Counted from the stretch's first letter, positions 1 to 10,875 are shown. The stretch: 64,000 nucleotides of DNA from Halobacillus litoralis (GCF_009856415.1 NZ_WMEZ01000002.1:62001-126000); one strand, 5' to 3'. Notes: a model not told the origin generated them from the sequence alone. Program-made: numbers and translations.

Positions 1-37
1 CTGTGATTAAACCGATCACAAACATAATCAAAAACAT
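1..37 (-). CDS. N-terminus of a membrane protein, cut by the window edge
   Basis: Only the first 12 codons are present, reading MFLIMFVIGLIT. They are strongly hydrophobic, as expected of a first transmembrane helix. The ATG at 37 has an AAGGAAG ribosome site seven bases upstream. The gene reads away from the window. In B. subtilis a TSUP (TauE/SafE) anion exporter lies near sufB and begins in a similar hydrophobic way, so a TSUP permease is possible, but that is inferred from synteny. Confidence 0.4.
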   Translation of the reverse strand, partial: MFLIMFVIGLIT

Positions 38-152
38 ATCGAATCTTCCTTAACTCTTAATAGATAATATTATAGTATCATGTTTTGTATTCATAAAACA
101 TCTTGCCTCCACTGGAGTATCAAACATCCCCATTAATTATAGAAAAGCTCCT

Positions 153-796
153 TATTCTTAAAGACTTGATTTCGAGACTTTTGTTGAGTGGATGGGGGCT
201 GCGGGGAATAGCTCGCTTTCCGCGGGAGCGCGGTGAGCCTCCTCGGACTGCGTCCTGTGGGGTCTCACCCTGCACTTTTTTCCCGCAGGAGTCTCGCCAT
301 TTCCCTCCGCCCCTTTGCCATGGAAGATTCTCAAAACCACTACTAAAAGGTCAGCTCGTATAATTATGGGAAGTGGATTATAGAACACCTCTATAGCACA
401 TAAAAGCTTGATCCTGAGCGCTTTATACCTCTCCCAATACGATAGTGAAAGACCATGCAACTTGGTACAGGGGTTCGTTTCTCCCTCACATCGAAAGGGG
501 TTGCTGGGAAGCTGCGAGACTCCCGTGGGAGAAAGGAGATAGGCGAGATCCCGCAGGGCGTAGCCCGAGGAAGCTCGGCACTCCCCCACAGGAAAGTGTT
601 CAAATGCGGAATCGCCCTGGTAGACACGACTGGCATAAGCAGAACAGCAACGGAATGTCCCTTTCATTCCTTTGCTGTTCTGCTTATGACGCGAGTGTCT
701 GGGCGATGGAGCTAGACGAGTAGCTTCCCAGCCACCCCTGGCGCTCAACCCGGGCAACGAACCCCGAAAAGTCTCGAAACTGAGTCTTCCACAATC
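153..796. repeat. Composite intergenic repeat, copy I (full length with a nested insertion)
   Basis: This copy belongs to a family also found at 12610-12810, 35010-35534 and 46251-46772. The right end (772-796) carries the family's 25-bp terminal repeat; the left end (153-177) is a diverged inverted copy. Two GC-rich modules lie inside, A at about 178-335 and B at about 455-770, joined by an AT-rich spacer shared with the other full copies. Without the insertion at about 597-716 the copy would be 524 bp, matching the other two. The open frames crossing it are products of palindromic GC-rich sequence and are not credible genes. Confidence 0.8.
597..716. repeat. Palindromic insertion nested in repeat copy I
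   Basis: Compared with the B module at 46560-46772, this copy carries about 120 extra bases. They fold on themselves: 634-650 pairs with 672-688 over 17 bp, 652-657 pairs with 665-670, AGACAC at 622 pairs with GTGTCT at 695, and CGCCC at 613 pairs with GGGCG at 701. The result is a long, slightly interrupted hairpin of about 93 nt. It looks like a small palindromic element that inserted into the larger repeat. No target duplication is obvious. Confidence 0.7.
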
Positions 797-848
797 CTGC
801 CATATACTTATATAACTACTAAGCAGAATCAATTTACCGGTCCACGAT

Positions 849-880
849 GAAAAAGCCGTGCAGATGATATCTGCACGGCT
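849..880 (-). terminator. Terminator of the suf operon
   Basis: A 12-bp stem (AGCCGTGCAGAT and its complement) sits 13 bases after the sufB stop and ends in a T-run when read on the minus strand. Confidence 0.85.
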
Positions 881-892
881 TTATATCTTTTA

Positions 893-2290
893 TTAACCGA
901 TGGAACCTTCCATTTCGAATTTGATTAGACGGTTCATTTCTACGGCATACTCCATTGGGAGCTCTTTAGTGAACGGCTCAATGAAGCCCATGACGATCAT
1001 TTCCGTAGCTTCTTCTTCAGAAAGACCACGACTCATCAAGTAGAACAACTGCTCTTCTGACACCTTAGAAACTTTCGCTTCGTGCTCAAGAGAGATGTTC
1101 TCGTTCATGATTTCATTGTAAGGAATCGTATCTGATGTAGACTCGTTATCCATGATGAGCGTATCGCACTCAACGTTGGAACGAGCACCTTCAGCTTTAC
1201 GACCGAATTGAACAATTCCGCGATACGTTACTTTACCACCATGTTTAGAGATGGATTTAGAAACGATCGTAGAAGAAGTGTTTGGTGCCAAGTGGTGCAT
1301 TTTAGCACCGGCATCCTGGTGCTGCCCTTTACCAGCTAGAGCGATGGAAAGCGTCATTCCACGCGCGCCTTCACCTTTAAGAAGCACAGCAGGATACTTC
1401 ATCGTCAATTTGGAACCAAGGTTTCCGTCGACCCATTCCATTGTAGCGTTTGACTCTGCAACCGCACGTTTTGTTACAAGGTTGTACACGTTGTTCGCCC
1501 AGTTTTGGATCGTTGTATAACGGCAATAAGCGTTATCCTTAACAAAGATTTCTACAACGGCACTATGCAGAGAGCTTGAAGAATACGTTGGTGCTGTACA
1601 ACCTTCTACGTAGTGAACAGAAGACCCTTCGTCAGCAATGATCAACGTACGCTCAAATTGACCCATATTCTCAGAGTTGATACGGAAGTATGCTTGCAAA
1701 GGCGTTTCTACTTTCGTATCTTTCGGTACATAAATGAAGGAACCTCCGGACCAAACCGCAGAGTTCAACGCTGCGAATTTGTTATCAGACGGTGGAATAA
1801 CTTTACCGAAGTACTCTTTGAAAAGATCTTCATTCTCTTTAAGTGCAGAGTCCGTGTCCTTGAAAATAACACCCAAATCTTCAAGGTCTTTTTCCATGTT
1901 GTGATAAACGACCTCGGATTCATACTGAGCGGATACACCAGCAAGGTACTTCTGCTCGGCTTCTGGAATACCCAGACGGTCGAATGTGTTTTTAATTTCT
2001 TCAGGTACTTCATCCCATGAACGCTCTGAACGTTCAGATGGCTTCACATAATAAGTGATGTCATCAAAATTTAGTTCAGATAGATCGCCGCCCCACTGAG
2101 GCATCGGCATTTTATAGAACTGCTCCAAAGACTTCAAACGGAAGTCTAGCATCCACTTCGGTTCTTCTTTATAGTTGGAGATTTGTTCAACGACTTCTTT
2201 CGTCAAACCTTTTTGCGTACGGAAAATCGAAACATCTTTTTCGTGGAAACCGTATTGATACTCTCCCACTTCTGGCGCTTTTTTGGCCAT
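893..2290 (-). CDS. sufB: Fe-S cluster assembly protein SufB
   Basis: A 465-residue SufB, the scaffold subunit of the cytosolic SufBCD complex on which Fe-S clusters are built. The sequence matches Bacillus SufB throughout, including the N-terminal [13 protein letters not shown] segment, the beta-helix core with the conserved VEGCTAP motif, and the C-terminal [17 protein letters not shown] region shared with SufD. It is the last gene of sufC-D-S-U-B, 30 bp after sufU, with an AAGGAGG ribosome site. It partners SufC and SufD and receives sulfur from SufS through SufU. The length is normal for the family. Confidence 0.98.
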   Translation of the reverse strand: MAKKAPEVGEYQYGFHEKDVSIFRTQKGLTKEVVEQISNYKEEPKWMLDFRLKSLEQFYKMPMPQWGGDLSELNFDDITYYVKPSERSERSWDEVPEEIKNTFDRLGIPEAEQKYLAGVSAQYESEVVYHNMEKDLEDLGVIFKDTDSALKENEDLFKEYFGKVIPPSDNKFAALNSAVWSGGSFIYVPKDTKVETPLQAYFRINSENMGQFERTLIIADEGSSVHYVEGCTAPTYSSSSLHSAVVEIFVKDNAYCRYTTIQNWANNVYNLVTKRAVAESNATMEWVDGNLGSKLTMKYPAVLLKGEGARGMTLSIALAGKGQHQDAGAKMHHLAPNTSSTIVSKSISKHGGKVTYRGIVQFGRKAEGARSNVECDTLIMDNESTSDTIPYNEIMNENISLEHEAKVSKVSEEQLFYLMSRGLSEEEATEMIVMGFIEPFTKELPMEYAVEMNRLIKFEMEGSIG

Positions 2291-2320
2291 GTTATATACC
2301 TCCTTTTGGTATAGAAAAGC

Positions 2321-5281
<2,961 letters not shown>

Positions 5282-5300
5282 GGTTACCCTCCTATCTTAA

Positions 5301-6080
5301 TTACGCGTTAACGGTTTCGTCTTCGATGCCAAGTTCCTGTTTAATCCAGTCATAACCTTCCGCTTCAAGACGCTGGGAAAGTTCTGGTCCACCAGATTTA
5401 ACAACACGTCCTTGCATCATAACGTGTACTTTATCAGGAGTGATGTAGTTCAATAGACGTTGGTAGTGAGTGATGATCAAGCAACCGAAAGCATCATTGC
5501 GCATTTCGTTGATCCCTTTTGCAACAACTTTCAATGCATCGATATCAAGACCAGAATCGATTTCATCCAAAATAGCAATGGCTGGTTGGATCATCATTAA
5601 TTGTAGGATTTCGTTACGTTTTTTCTCACCGCCGGAGAAACCTTCGTTAAGATAACGCTGTGCCATGTTTTTATCCATATCAAGCGTATCCATTTTCGCA
5701 TCCATCTCTTTGATGAATTTCATAAGGGAGATTTCATCGCCTTCTTCACGGTGAGCGTTAACGGAAGAACGCAGGAAATCAGAATTTGTTACGCCACTAA
5801 TTTCGCTAGGATATTGCATAGCAAGGAATAAACCTGCTTGAGCTCGCTCGTCCACTTCCATTTCAAGAACGTTTTCGCCGTCAAGCAATACTTCACCTTT
5901 TGTTACTTCATATTTAGGGTGACCCATAATTGCGGAAGCCAGTGTAGATTTACCAGTTCCGTTCGGTCCCATAACAGCGTGGAATTCCCCACCGTTGATT
6001 GTTAAATTAACACCTTTAAGGATTTCTTGACCTTCGATTTCTACATGAAGATCTTTGATTTCTAAAGTTGATCCTGCCAT
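5301..6080 (-). CDS. sufC: Fe-S assembly ATPase SufC
   Basis: A 259-residue ABC-type ATPase that drives conformational change in SufBCD. Visible motifs are Walker A GPNGTGKS (about residue 38), the signature FSGGEKKR and Walker B AILDEIDSGLD. The reading frame is open 23 codons further upstream, but the ATG at 6080 (MAGSTLEIKDLHVEIEG) matches the usual Bacillus start and has GGAGG eight bases before it. It is the first gene of the operon, and the promoter is immediately upstream. Confidence 0.97.
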   Translation of the reverse strand: MAGSTLEIKDLHVEIEGQEILKGVNLTINGGEFHAVMGPNGTGKSTLASAIMGHPKYEVTKGEVLLDGENVLEMEVDERAQAGLFLAMQYPSEISGVTNSDFLRSSVNAHREEGDEISLMKFIKEMDAKMDTLDMDKNMAQRYLNEGFSGGEKKRNEILQLMMIQPAIAILDEIDSGLDIDALKVVAKGINEMRNDAFGCLIITHYQRLLNYITPDKVHVMMQGRVVKSGGPELSQRLEAEGYDWIKQELGIEDETVNA

Positions 6081-6164
6081 AAATGAATACCTCCAGTATC
6101 TATTTTTATAGAATGTCCAAGTTGATCGGAAACAAAGAACCATTCTCAATTTATTCTCATTACA

Positions 6165-6193
6165 ATCTTATATCATTTAGTGCTTGTTATCAA
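6165..6193 (-). promoter_or_regulatory. suf promoter: Probable sigma-A promoter of the suf operon
   Basis: TTGATA (6188-6193), 17-base spacer, TAAGAT (6165-6170) on the minus strand, about 85 bases before sufC. Just downstream are two direct TGAGAAT units, which might bind a Fur/PerR-type regulator, but they do not match either consensus well. Confidence 0.45.
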
Positions 6194-6273
6194 CTTTTTC
6201 CGTTTTATGTGAAGCCAAGGAAATGAACATATAACAAACAAATTTCTACATTTTTCATGTGTATTATAACATG

Positions 6274-6307
6274 AAAAAATCAGGTGGCTAAACACACCTG
6301 ATTTTTT
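6274..6307 (-). terminator. Intrinsic terminator after the 6324-6512 gene
   Basis: The stem AAATCAGGTG/CACCTGATTT is flanked by A6 and T6 runs, so it can work in both directions. The natural user is the small minus-strand gene whose stop codon is 17 bases away. Confidence 0.75.
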
Positions 6308-6323
6308 CGTTACATCTCATGAT

Positions 6324-6512
6324 TTATCTATGCAATCGACGGTCGACCTGGGCAATCATTTTCTGACTCTCTTCGAATTCACGTTGGCGTTTTTCTTCTA
6401 CTTTCAAGCGTGTATCCAACTTTCTGCTGTACTCCGCATAACTCATGTTATGGGATTGGTGCATGGCTTTCTCCATATCAGCAGTATAATTCAAGTTCAG
6501 ATCGTCACTAAT
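6324..6512 (-). CDS. Small charged protein, possible ATT start
   Basis: This frame encodes up to 62 residues, mostly helical and highly charged, with a central MSYAEYSRKLDTRLKVEEKR segment, and ends at its own terminator. I do not recognise it. The only good ribosome site (GAAAGGG, 6523-6529) lies ten bases before an ATT codon at 6512 and seven before GTT at 6515. An in-frame TGA closes the frame just upstream. The first conventional starts are TTG at 6494 (56 residues) and ATG at 6476 (50 residues), and neither has a ribosome site. Coding looks real because residue composition, ribosome site and terminator agree; the start is uncertain. Confidence 0.6.
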   Translation of the reverse strand: MSDDLNLNYTADMEKAMHQSHNMSYAEYSRKLDTRLKVEEKRQREFEESQKMIAQVDRRLHR

Positions 6513-6622
6513 AACGAATCAACCCTTTCAGATTATTTACACAATTTAAAGTACCACAAATACAATACCCAAATAAAACCTCACGAAACTTTAAATTATT
6601 TCAAAACAAATCTTTTTGGTTG

Positions 6623-6637
6623 ATGTAAGCGTTTACC
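6623..6637 (-). promoter_or_regulatory. Possible cre (CcpA) site
   Basis: ATGTAAGCGTTTACC matches the catabolite-responsive element consensus at all but the last base and contains the palindrome GTAARCGYTTAC. It lies between the AhpD-like gene and the small 6324-6512 gene, which it could control. This is a sequence match only. Confidence 0.35.
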
Positions 6638-6690
6638 GCAGGCGTGTATATAGAATACATCCCATTTCCTTGAATTTTCTAATAATTTTA

Positions 6691-7056
6691 TTAATTGACC
6701 GTTGTCGTTAAATCCATGTATGCATCCTGCACAAGCGTTACGGCCTGACTTAAAGCCGCTCCACCTCCAAATGCCGCAGCCACACCACAAGCTTCTAATA
6801 TTTCCTTTTCTGTTGCGCCCTGGTCGACACAGCCTTTCGTGTGGTAGATCATACAATACTCGTCCTGAGCAACAATGCTGATTCCTAATGCCATCAATTG
6901 CTTTTCTTTTTTAGATAGTTCCCCAGCCTTAAAACATTCTTGTGTGAATTCATCGAACTTATGAGAAACTTCCGGCATGTGCTCTCTGAAGGCTCCCATT
7001 CCTTCTTTATAATCATGTAAATACGTTTGCGTCCACGTCATATTTTGCTCCTGCAT
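6691..7056 (-). CDS. Carboxymuconolactone decarboxylase / AhpD-like family protein
   Basis: A 121-residue all-helical protein of the CMD/AhpD superfamily (YurZ-like). The family signature covers LSKKEKQLMALGISIVAQ, then the active-site segment YCMIYHTKGC, then a glycine-rich GVAAAFGGGAAL helix. It has Cys-x3-His where peroxidatic AhpD proteins have CxxC-x3-H, so a disulfide reductase role is doubtful. It starts at 7056 with GGGAGG upstream; the frame continues 18 codons further up into the metQ terminator. It follows the met genes but is separated from them by that terminator. Substrate unknown. Confidence 0.85.
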   Translation of the reverse strand: MQEQNMTWTQTYLHDYKEGMGAFREHMPEVSHKFDEFTQECFKAGELSKKEKQLMALGISIVAQDEYCMIYHTKGCVDQGATEKEILEACGVAAAFGGGAALSQAVTLVQDAYMDLTTTVN

Positions 7057-7067
7057 ATGAAAACCTC

Positions 7068-7110
7068 CCAATAAAAATAAGTGACTGCGGTTAGTATAAA
7101 CCGCAGTCAC
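7068..7110 (-). terminator. Terminator of the metNIQ operon
   Basis: The stem GTGACTGCGGTT/AACCGCAGTCAC starts 12 bases after the metQ stop and is followed on the minus strand by a T-rich run. Confidence 0.85.
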
Positions 7111-7122
7111 CCATTTTATCCG

Positions 7123-7980
7123 TTATTCAGCATCACCCGATACTGGCACAACAGCACCGTCATATTCTTCTTTTATGAAATTCACGATCTCTTCAGAACG
7201 AAGAACTTCTACAAGGGTATTCAATGCTTCATTGTCCTTATCTTCACTATTAGCAGCCACAACGTTCACGTAAGGAGAATCAGATTCCTCCAAAATAATT
7301 GAATCCTCACTAGGTGATAGTCCCGCTTCAATGGCATAGTTCGTATTGATTGCTACGAGCACGTCTTCTTCACGTTGATAAACTTGTGGAAGGTTAGCTG
7401 CATCTACTCCCGTATCAAATTCGATATTTTTAGGATTTTCTACAATATCCTGTACAGTAGCCTCTACTTTTTCAACACTTTCATCCAATTTGATCAATCC
7501 TTCTTTCTCTAAGAGCGAAAGGACTCGACCATGGGTGGATACAGAACGACTCATGACTAGCTGTGTACCTTCTTCAACGTCTTCCAGGTTTTCATATTTT
7601 TGAGAATAAACTCCGATCGGCTCAATATGGATCCCGCCAAGGTTTGCAAAGTCATACCCTTTCTCTTCTTCTTGGGTTTCCATATAAGGGATCGTTTGGA
7701 AATAGTTCGCGTCAATACGACCTTCATCTAAGTCCTGGTTCGGTAAAATGTAATCTTGATATTCTTCAATCGTTAATGTAATTCCTTCCTCTTCAAGCAT
7801 AGGTTTTGCTTTCTCTAGCACTTCAGCATGAGGGACACTGGTAGCTCCTACCTTAATCTCTTTTGTTCCACCTTCTTCTCCTTCAGATCCTGAAGCGTTT
7901 TCTTCCTCATTTGATGATCCGCATGCTGCGAGCACAAGGATAAATAATACAGCAATTAAACTCGTCCAGATTTTTTTCAT
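7123..7980 (-). CDS. metQ: Methionine-binding lipoprotein MetQ
   Basis: A 285-residue substrate-binding protein of the NlpA/MetQ family, which captures L/D-methionine for the MetNI importer. The N-terminus is a lipoprotein signal peptide ending in LVLAACGSS, with the lipid-modified Cys at residue 20, followed by an acidic, Ser/Glu-rich linker. The mature domain has the family blocks VGATSVPHAEVLE and YFQTIPYMETQ. It is the last gene of metN-metI-metQ. Confidence 0.95.
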   Translation of the reverse strand: MKKIWTSLIAVLFILVLAACGSSNEEENASGSEGEEGGTKEIKVGATSVPHAEVLEKAKPMLEEEGITLTIEEYQDYILPNQDLDEGRIDANYFQTIPYMETQEEEKGYDFANLGGIHIEPIGVYSQKYENLEDVEEGTQLVMSRSVSTHGRVLSLLEKEGLIKLDESVEKVEATVQDIVENPKNIEFDTGVDAANLPQVYQREEDVLVAINTNYAIEAGLSPSEDSIILEESDSPYVNVVAANSEDKDNEALNTLVEVLRSEEIVNFIKEEYDGAVVPVSGDAE

Positions 7981-8007
7981 TATAAATTCTCTCCCTTTTT
8001 CTTATTT

Positions 8008-8676
8008 TTATCTTTTATCCAATTTCCGTGAGATGGCATCCCCGATGAATTGGAAAATAAACACAATTAAAATGATTAAAATAGTACAAATGAATACAAC
8101 ATCAAAGTTACTTCTTTGGAAACCGTAGAAATAGGCGAAATCACCAAGACCACCAGATCCGATGGCGCCGGCTACTGCAGTGTATCCAATCAATGCGATC
8201 GCTGTTACGGTAATCCCTGATATCAGAGCTGGCATCGATTCCGGAAGCAATACTTTGAAAATGATGGTCGAATACTTAGCTCCCATAGATTTTGCGGCTT
8301 CCACGACACCTTTATCGACTTCTTTCAAAGCAATTTCCACTAAACGGGCATAGAATGGAGCTCCACCAATAATTAGTGCAGGTAGCGCTGCTTGAGGCCC
8401 TCGAATAGTTCCAATCAGAAAATCAGTAAACGGGAACAATAATAAAATGAGAATGATAAACGGAATCGCTCTAAATATGTTAACGACTGAGGCTGTAATC
8501 CAATTCAATGTTTTGTTTGCCCAAAGACCCCCAGGTCCGGTCAAATAAAGGAGGAGACCCAAAAGCAAACCTAAAACGAATGTCCCAGCGACAGAAACCA
8601 GCGTCATGTACAAGGTTTCATTTGTAGCTGTAATCATGTCTTCCATTCTTACGTTCGGGAACCATTGATTAAACAT
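8008..8676 (-). CDS. metI: Methionine ABC transporter permease MetI (MetP)
   Basis: A 222-residue inner-membrane permease with five to six predicted helices. The coupling motif to the ATPase (EAAKSMGAKYSTIIFKVLLPES, about residues 127-148) is of the MetI class. The start overlaps the metN stop by 8 bp. It forms the channel of the MetNIQ importer. Bacillus naming often uses metP. Confidence 0.95.
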   Translation of the reverse strand: MFNQWFPNVRMEDMITATNETLYMTLVSVAGTFVLGLLLGLLLYLTGPGGLWANKTLNWITASVVNIFRAIPFIILILLLFPFTDFLIGTIRGPQAALPALIIGGAPFYARLVEIALKEVDKGVVEAAKSMGAKYSTIIFKVLLPESMPALISGITVTAIALIGYTAVAGAIGSGGLGDFAYFYGFQRSNFDVVFICTILIILIVFIFQFIGDAISRKLDKR

Positions 8677-9694
8677 GTGGATTCACCTCCACTTCTACGG
8701 ATGTTGATTCAATATATTCGATGGCTCGCTCGACTTCTTTTCGGTCTCCATCAAACTGAACGAACATTGTTCCATACGCACCTTTTTGTGTTTGGGTAAT
8801 CTTTCCGTGTAGAATGTTGACGTCTACTTCAAACTTCCTTGAAAGATCACTAATCAGCGCCTGGTTTGTACTTTCTCCTACAAAATGGAGTCGTATGATC
8901 TCTCCAGATTGATATTTATCCTTAATTAATTCCAAGGAAGTTTCTTTTTCTGGATCGCCCATCACTTGATCGACAAACTTCTTTGTGACTGCCTTCTGAG
9001 GATGGAGAAAGACATCCAGGACTTCCCCTTGTTCTACAATTTTCCCTTGTTCCATAACCGCCACCTGATGACAAATTTTGCGAATGACATGCATCTCATG
9101 TGTTATCAGGACGATTGTGAGGCCAAGCTTTTCGTTAATATCCACAAGGAGATCAAGAATCGAATCCGTGGTCTCAGGGTCCAACGCAGATGTGGCTTCA
9201 TCACATAAGAGAACTTTAGGGTTGTTTGCAAGCGCTCTGGCTATTCCCACTCTCTGCTTTTGTCCCCCGCTCAATTGGGATGGATAAGAGCCTCCCCGGC
9301 CTTTCAACCCGACCAATTCAATCAATTCATCGACACGTTTTTGCCTTTCTGCTTTAGGGATTCCGGCGATTTCCAACGGAAAAGCAATATTATCATGTAC
9401 GGTTCGTGACCAAAGCAAATTGAAATGCTGGAATATCATTCCAATTTCCTGTCTAGCCAACCTTAATTTTCCTTTGCTTAAAGAAGTAAGTTCCTGATCA
9501 TCGACAAGTACGCTTCCTTCTGTGGGATCTTCCAAACGGTTCAGTAATCGAATAAACGTACTTTTACCTGCCCCACTATAGCCGATCACCCCATAAATTT
9601 CCCCTTTGTTAATGTTAAGACTTAAATCATCCACTGCTCGAACTTCTTGATCTTTCGTTTGGAAGATCTTTGATAGTCCTTTAATTGTAATCAT
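8669..9694 (-). CDS. metN: Methionine ABC transporter ATPase MetN
   Basis: A 341-residue ATPase of the methionine importer. Walker A is GYSGAGKS, the signature LSGGQKQR, and Walker B VLLCDEATSALD. The C-terminal ~80 residues form the NIL/ACT-like domain that binds methionine and inhibits transport when the internal pool is full. The ATG at 9694 (MITIKGLSKIF) has GGAGGG eight bases upstream; the longer open frame begins inside the riboswitch terminator and is rejected. Expression is controlled by SAM riboswitches upstream. Confidence 0.96.
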   Translation of the reverse strand: MITIKGLSKIFQTKDQEVRAVDDLSLNINKGEIYGVIGYSGAGKSTFIRLLNRLEDPTEGSVLVDDQELTSLSKGKLRLARQEIGMIFQHFNLLWSRTVHDNIAFPLEIAGIPKAERQKRVDELIELVGLKGRGGSYPSQLSGGQKQRVGIARALANNPKVLLCDEATSALDPETTDSILDLLVDINEKLGLTIVLITHEMHVIRKICHQVAVMEQGKIVEQGEVLDVFLHPQKAVTKKFVDQVMGDPEKETSLELIKDKYQSGEIIRLHFVGESTNQALISDLSRKFEVDVNILHGKITQTQKGAYGTMFVQFDGDRKEVERAIEYIESTSVEVEVNPHV

Positions 9695-9714
9695 GCTGCT
9701 TTCCCTCCACTTCC

Positions 9715-9754
9715 AAAAAACGCCACTCTGTTTTGAGAACAGAGTGGCGTTTTT
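9715..9754 (-). terminator. Riboswitch-controlled terminator before metN
   Basis: The stem CGCCACTCTGTTCTC with its complement ends in a T-run 20 bases before the metN start. RNA from the 3' side of the SAM aptamer (GAGAACAG, complement of 9770-9777) can pair with CTGTTCTC of the 5' terminator arm (9735-9742), giving the competing antiterminator. Confidence 0.9.
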
Positions 9755-9772
9755 AATCATACCTAAAATCTG

Positions 9773-9884
9773 TTCTCTCATCTGTCAAAGCATAATGCTT
9801 TGCAGGAATTGGCACCTGAGCAAAAAAGTTTTGCCGGTTGCCGGGCATCATCGGGCCAGTCCCTCCGCCACTCTGGATAAGAGA
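9773..9884 (-). ncRNA. SAM-I (S-box) riboswitch, metN-proximal
   Basis: The minus strand reads as a canonical S-box aptamer: CTCTTATCCAGAGTGGCGG, then GAGGGACTGGCCCGATGA, then GCCCGGCAACCGGC, then AGGTGCCAATTCCTGCAAA and closing GATGAG. It binds S-adenosylmethionine. With SAM bound the downstream terminator forms and metNIQ is off; without SAM the antiterminator forms. It has its own promoter at 9938-9966. Confidence 0.97.
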
Positions 9885-9937
9885 TTTTATCTTATTAAAT
9901 TATTATTACTTTAATTCGTTTAAGTAGCACAAAGAGG

Positions 9938-9966
9938 ATTTTAGCACCGTACGAATTTTGTGTCAA
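9938..9966 (-). promoter_or_regulatory. Sigma-A promoter for the metN-proximal SAM riboswitch
   Basis: TTGACA (9961-9966), 17-base spacer, TAAAAT (9938-9943) on the minus strand, about 50 bases before the aptamer. The -10 lies inside ACGGTGCTAAAATCCT, which resembles the P3 segment of the upstream S-box (ACGGTGCTAAATCCTGC) and may be a riboswitch remnant. Confidence 0.75.
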
Positions 9967-10074
9967 CTTAAAAACAGATTGTTCAGAAAAAAGGTTGAAA
10001 ATATAAAAGCTCTTTTAGCCAGAGCCTTGAAATTATATTGCTTATATAGCACCCATTCCTTAAAAGTTACCAAA

Positions 10075-10105
10075 CAAAAAATCTCTTCTTTAATAGAAGA
10101 GATTA
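10075..10105 (-). terminator. Terminator of the distal SAM riboswitch
   Basis: The stem AATCTCTTCT/AGAAGAGATT is followed on the minus strand by a T-run. It lies directly after the distal S-box and has no gene between it and the second promoter. Confidence 0.8.
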
Positions 10106-10120
10106 CAGCTTTTAACATGT

Positions 10121-10221
10121 CTCATCTATCAAAGTCAATGACTTTGCAGGATTTAGCACCGTGCAGTTTACCTGCCGGTTGCCGGGCATCGTCGGGCCAG
10201 TCCCTCCGCCACTCTGGATAA
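10121..10221 (-). ncRNA. Second (distal) SAM-I (S-box) riboswitch
   Basis: A second full S-box lies on the same strand about 240 bases upstream of the first. It has CTTATCCAGAGTGGCGG, GGGACTGGCCCGACGA, GCCCGGCAACCGGC, ACGGTGCTAAATCCTGC and the closing GATGAG. It has its own promoter upstream and terminator downstream. Read-through from it would continue into the second cassette and metN. Confidence 0.95.
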
Positions 10222-10250
10222 GTGAAGATGTCGATATGAATTTAATAATT

Positions 10251-10280
10251 ATGTTAGCATGGGAAATAGATAAGCGTCAA
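10251..10280 (-). promoter_or_regulatory. Sigma-A promoter for the distal SAM riboswitch
   Basis: TTGACG (10275-10280), 18-base spacer, TAACAT (10251-10256) on the minus strand, about 30 bases before the aptamer. Confidence 0.65.
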
Positions 10281-10314
10281 TCCAAAACCTTCACCCGATA
10301 AAAGGAGAATGATT

Positions 10315-10737
10315 TTGAACAAACAAGCCCCTTTATTTGAACTGCCTTATATCAACAACCACTCTTCTATATATAAACTTGAAGAAGACTTAGGGAAAGT
10401 TATTGTGTTAACCTTCTGGGCTTCCTGGTGTCCAGATTGCGGCAAAGACTTACCTATGAAAGAACAACTGTTCAAAACCATGGACCACAACAAAGTAAAA
10501 ATGCTGACGATCAATGTAACTGGAAGGGAACGGCATGTAGAGGAAGGCATCGAATTCACAGAAAAGTTTTTAACACAACCTACTCTTTCTGACGAAGGAC
10601 GTTACGTCTATGACTTGTATAATTGTGATGGCGTTCCTTCTACCATCATTATTAATCAACAAGGAGATATCCATGCGAATTTTGACGATCAGTCCTCCTT
10701 TTTAGATATTGTAAGCAAATTAGGAGAAATCGTATGA
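10315..10737 (+). CDS. TlpA/ResA-type thioredoxin-fold protein
   Basis: A 140-residue thioredoxin-fold protein with the redox motif WASWCPDCGK at about residue 40 and the cis-proline segment DGVPSTIIINQ. The redox site is CPDC rather than ResA's CEPC. No signal peptide or N-terminal membrane anchor is visible, so it should act in the cytoplasm. I choose the TTG at 10315, seven bases after AAGGAG; the ATG two codons earlier is almost on top of the ribosome site. It is transcribed away from the met cassettes and ends in its own terminator. Confidence 0.85.
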   Translation: MNKQAPLFELPYINNHSSIYKLEEDLGKVIVLTFWASWCPDCGKDLPMKEQLFKTMDHNKVKMLTINVTGRERHVEEGIEFTEKFLTQPTLSDEGRYVYDLYNCDGVPSTIIINQQGDIHANFDDQSSFLDIVSKLGEIV

Positions 10738-10750
10738 TGTTCATAATAAT

Positions 10751-10791
10751 AAAGCGAGCAAGGACATTGGCATGTCCTTGCTCGCTTTTTT
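10751..10791 (+). terminator. Strong terminator after the thioredoxin-fold gene
   Basis: A 16-bp stem (AAAGCGAGCAAGGACA and complement) followed by T7, 14 bases after the stop codon. Confidence 0.9.
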
Positions 10792-10875
10792 GATACCGAA
10801 TAGCTCCCACATCACATCTAAGTATCGAGAATTTTTAACACTACAATAGTAGTCATTTCCTGGGAAATATGAACA

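Noticed and set aside
158-832. 224-codon open frame on the minus strand
   Set aside because: It runs entirely through the repeat element and its nested palindrome, has no ribosome site, and similar frames appear in the other copies only because the sequence is GC-rich.
6081-6149. Longer SufC start at 6149
   Set aside because: The added residues are unlike any SufC, and the GGAGG site lies directly before the ATG at 6080.
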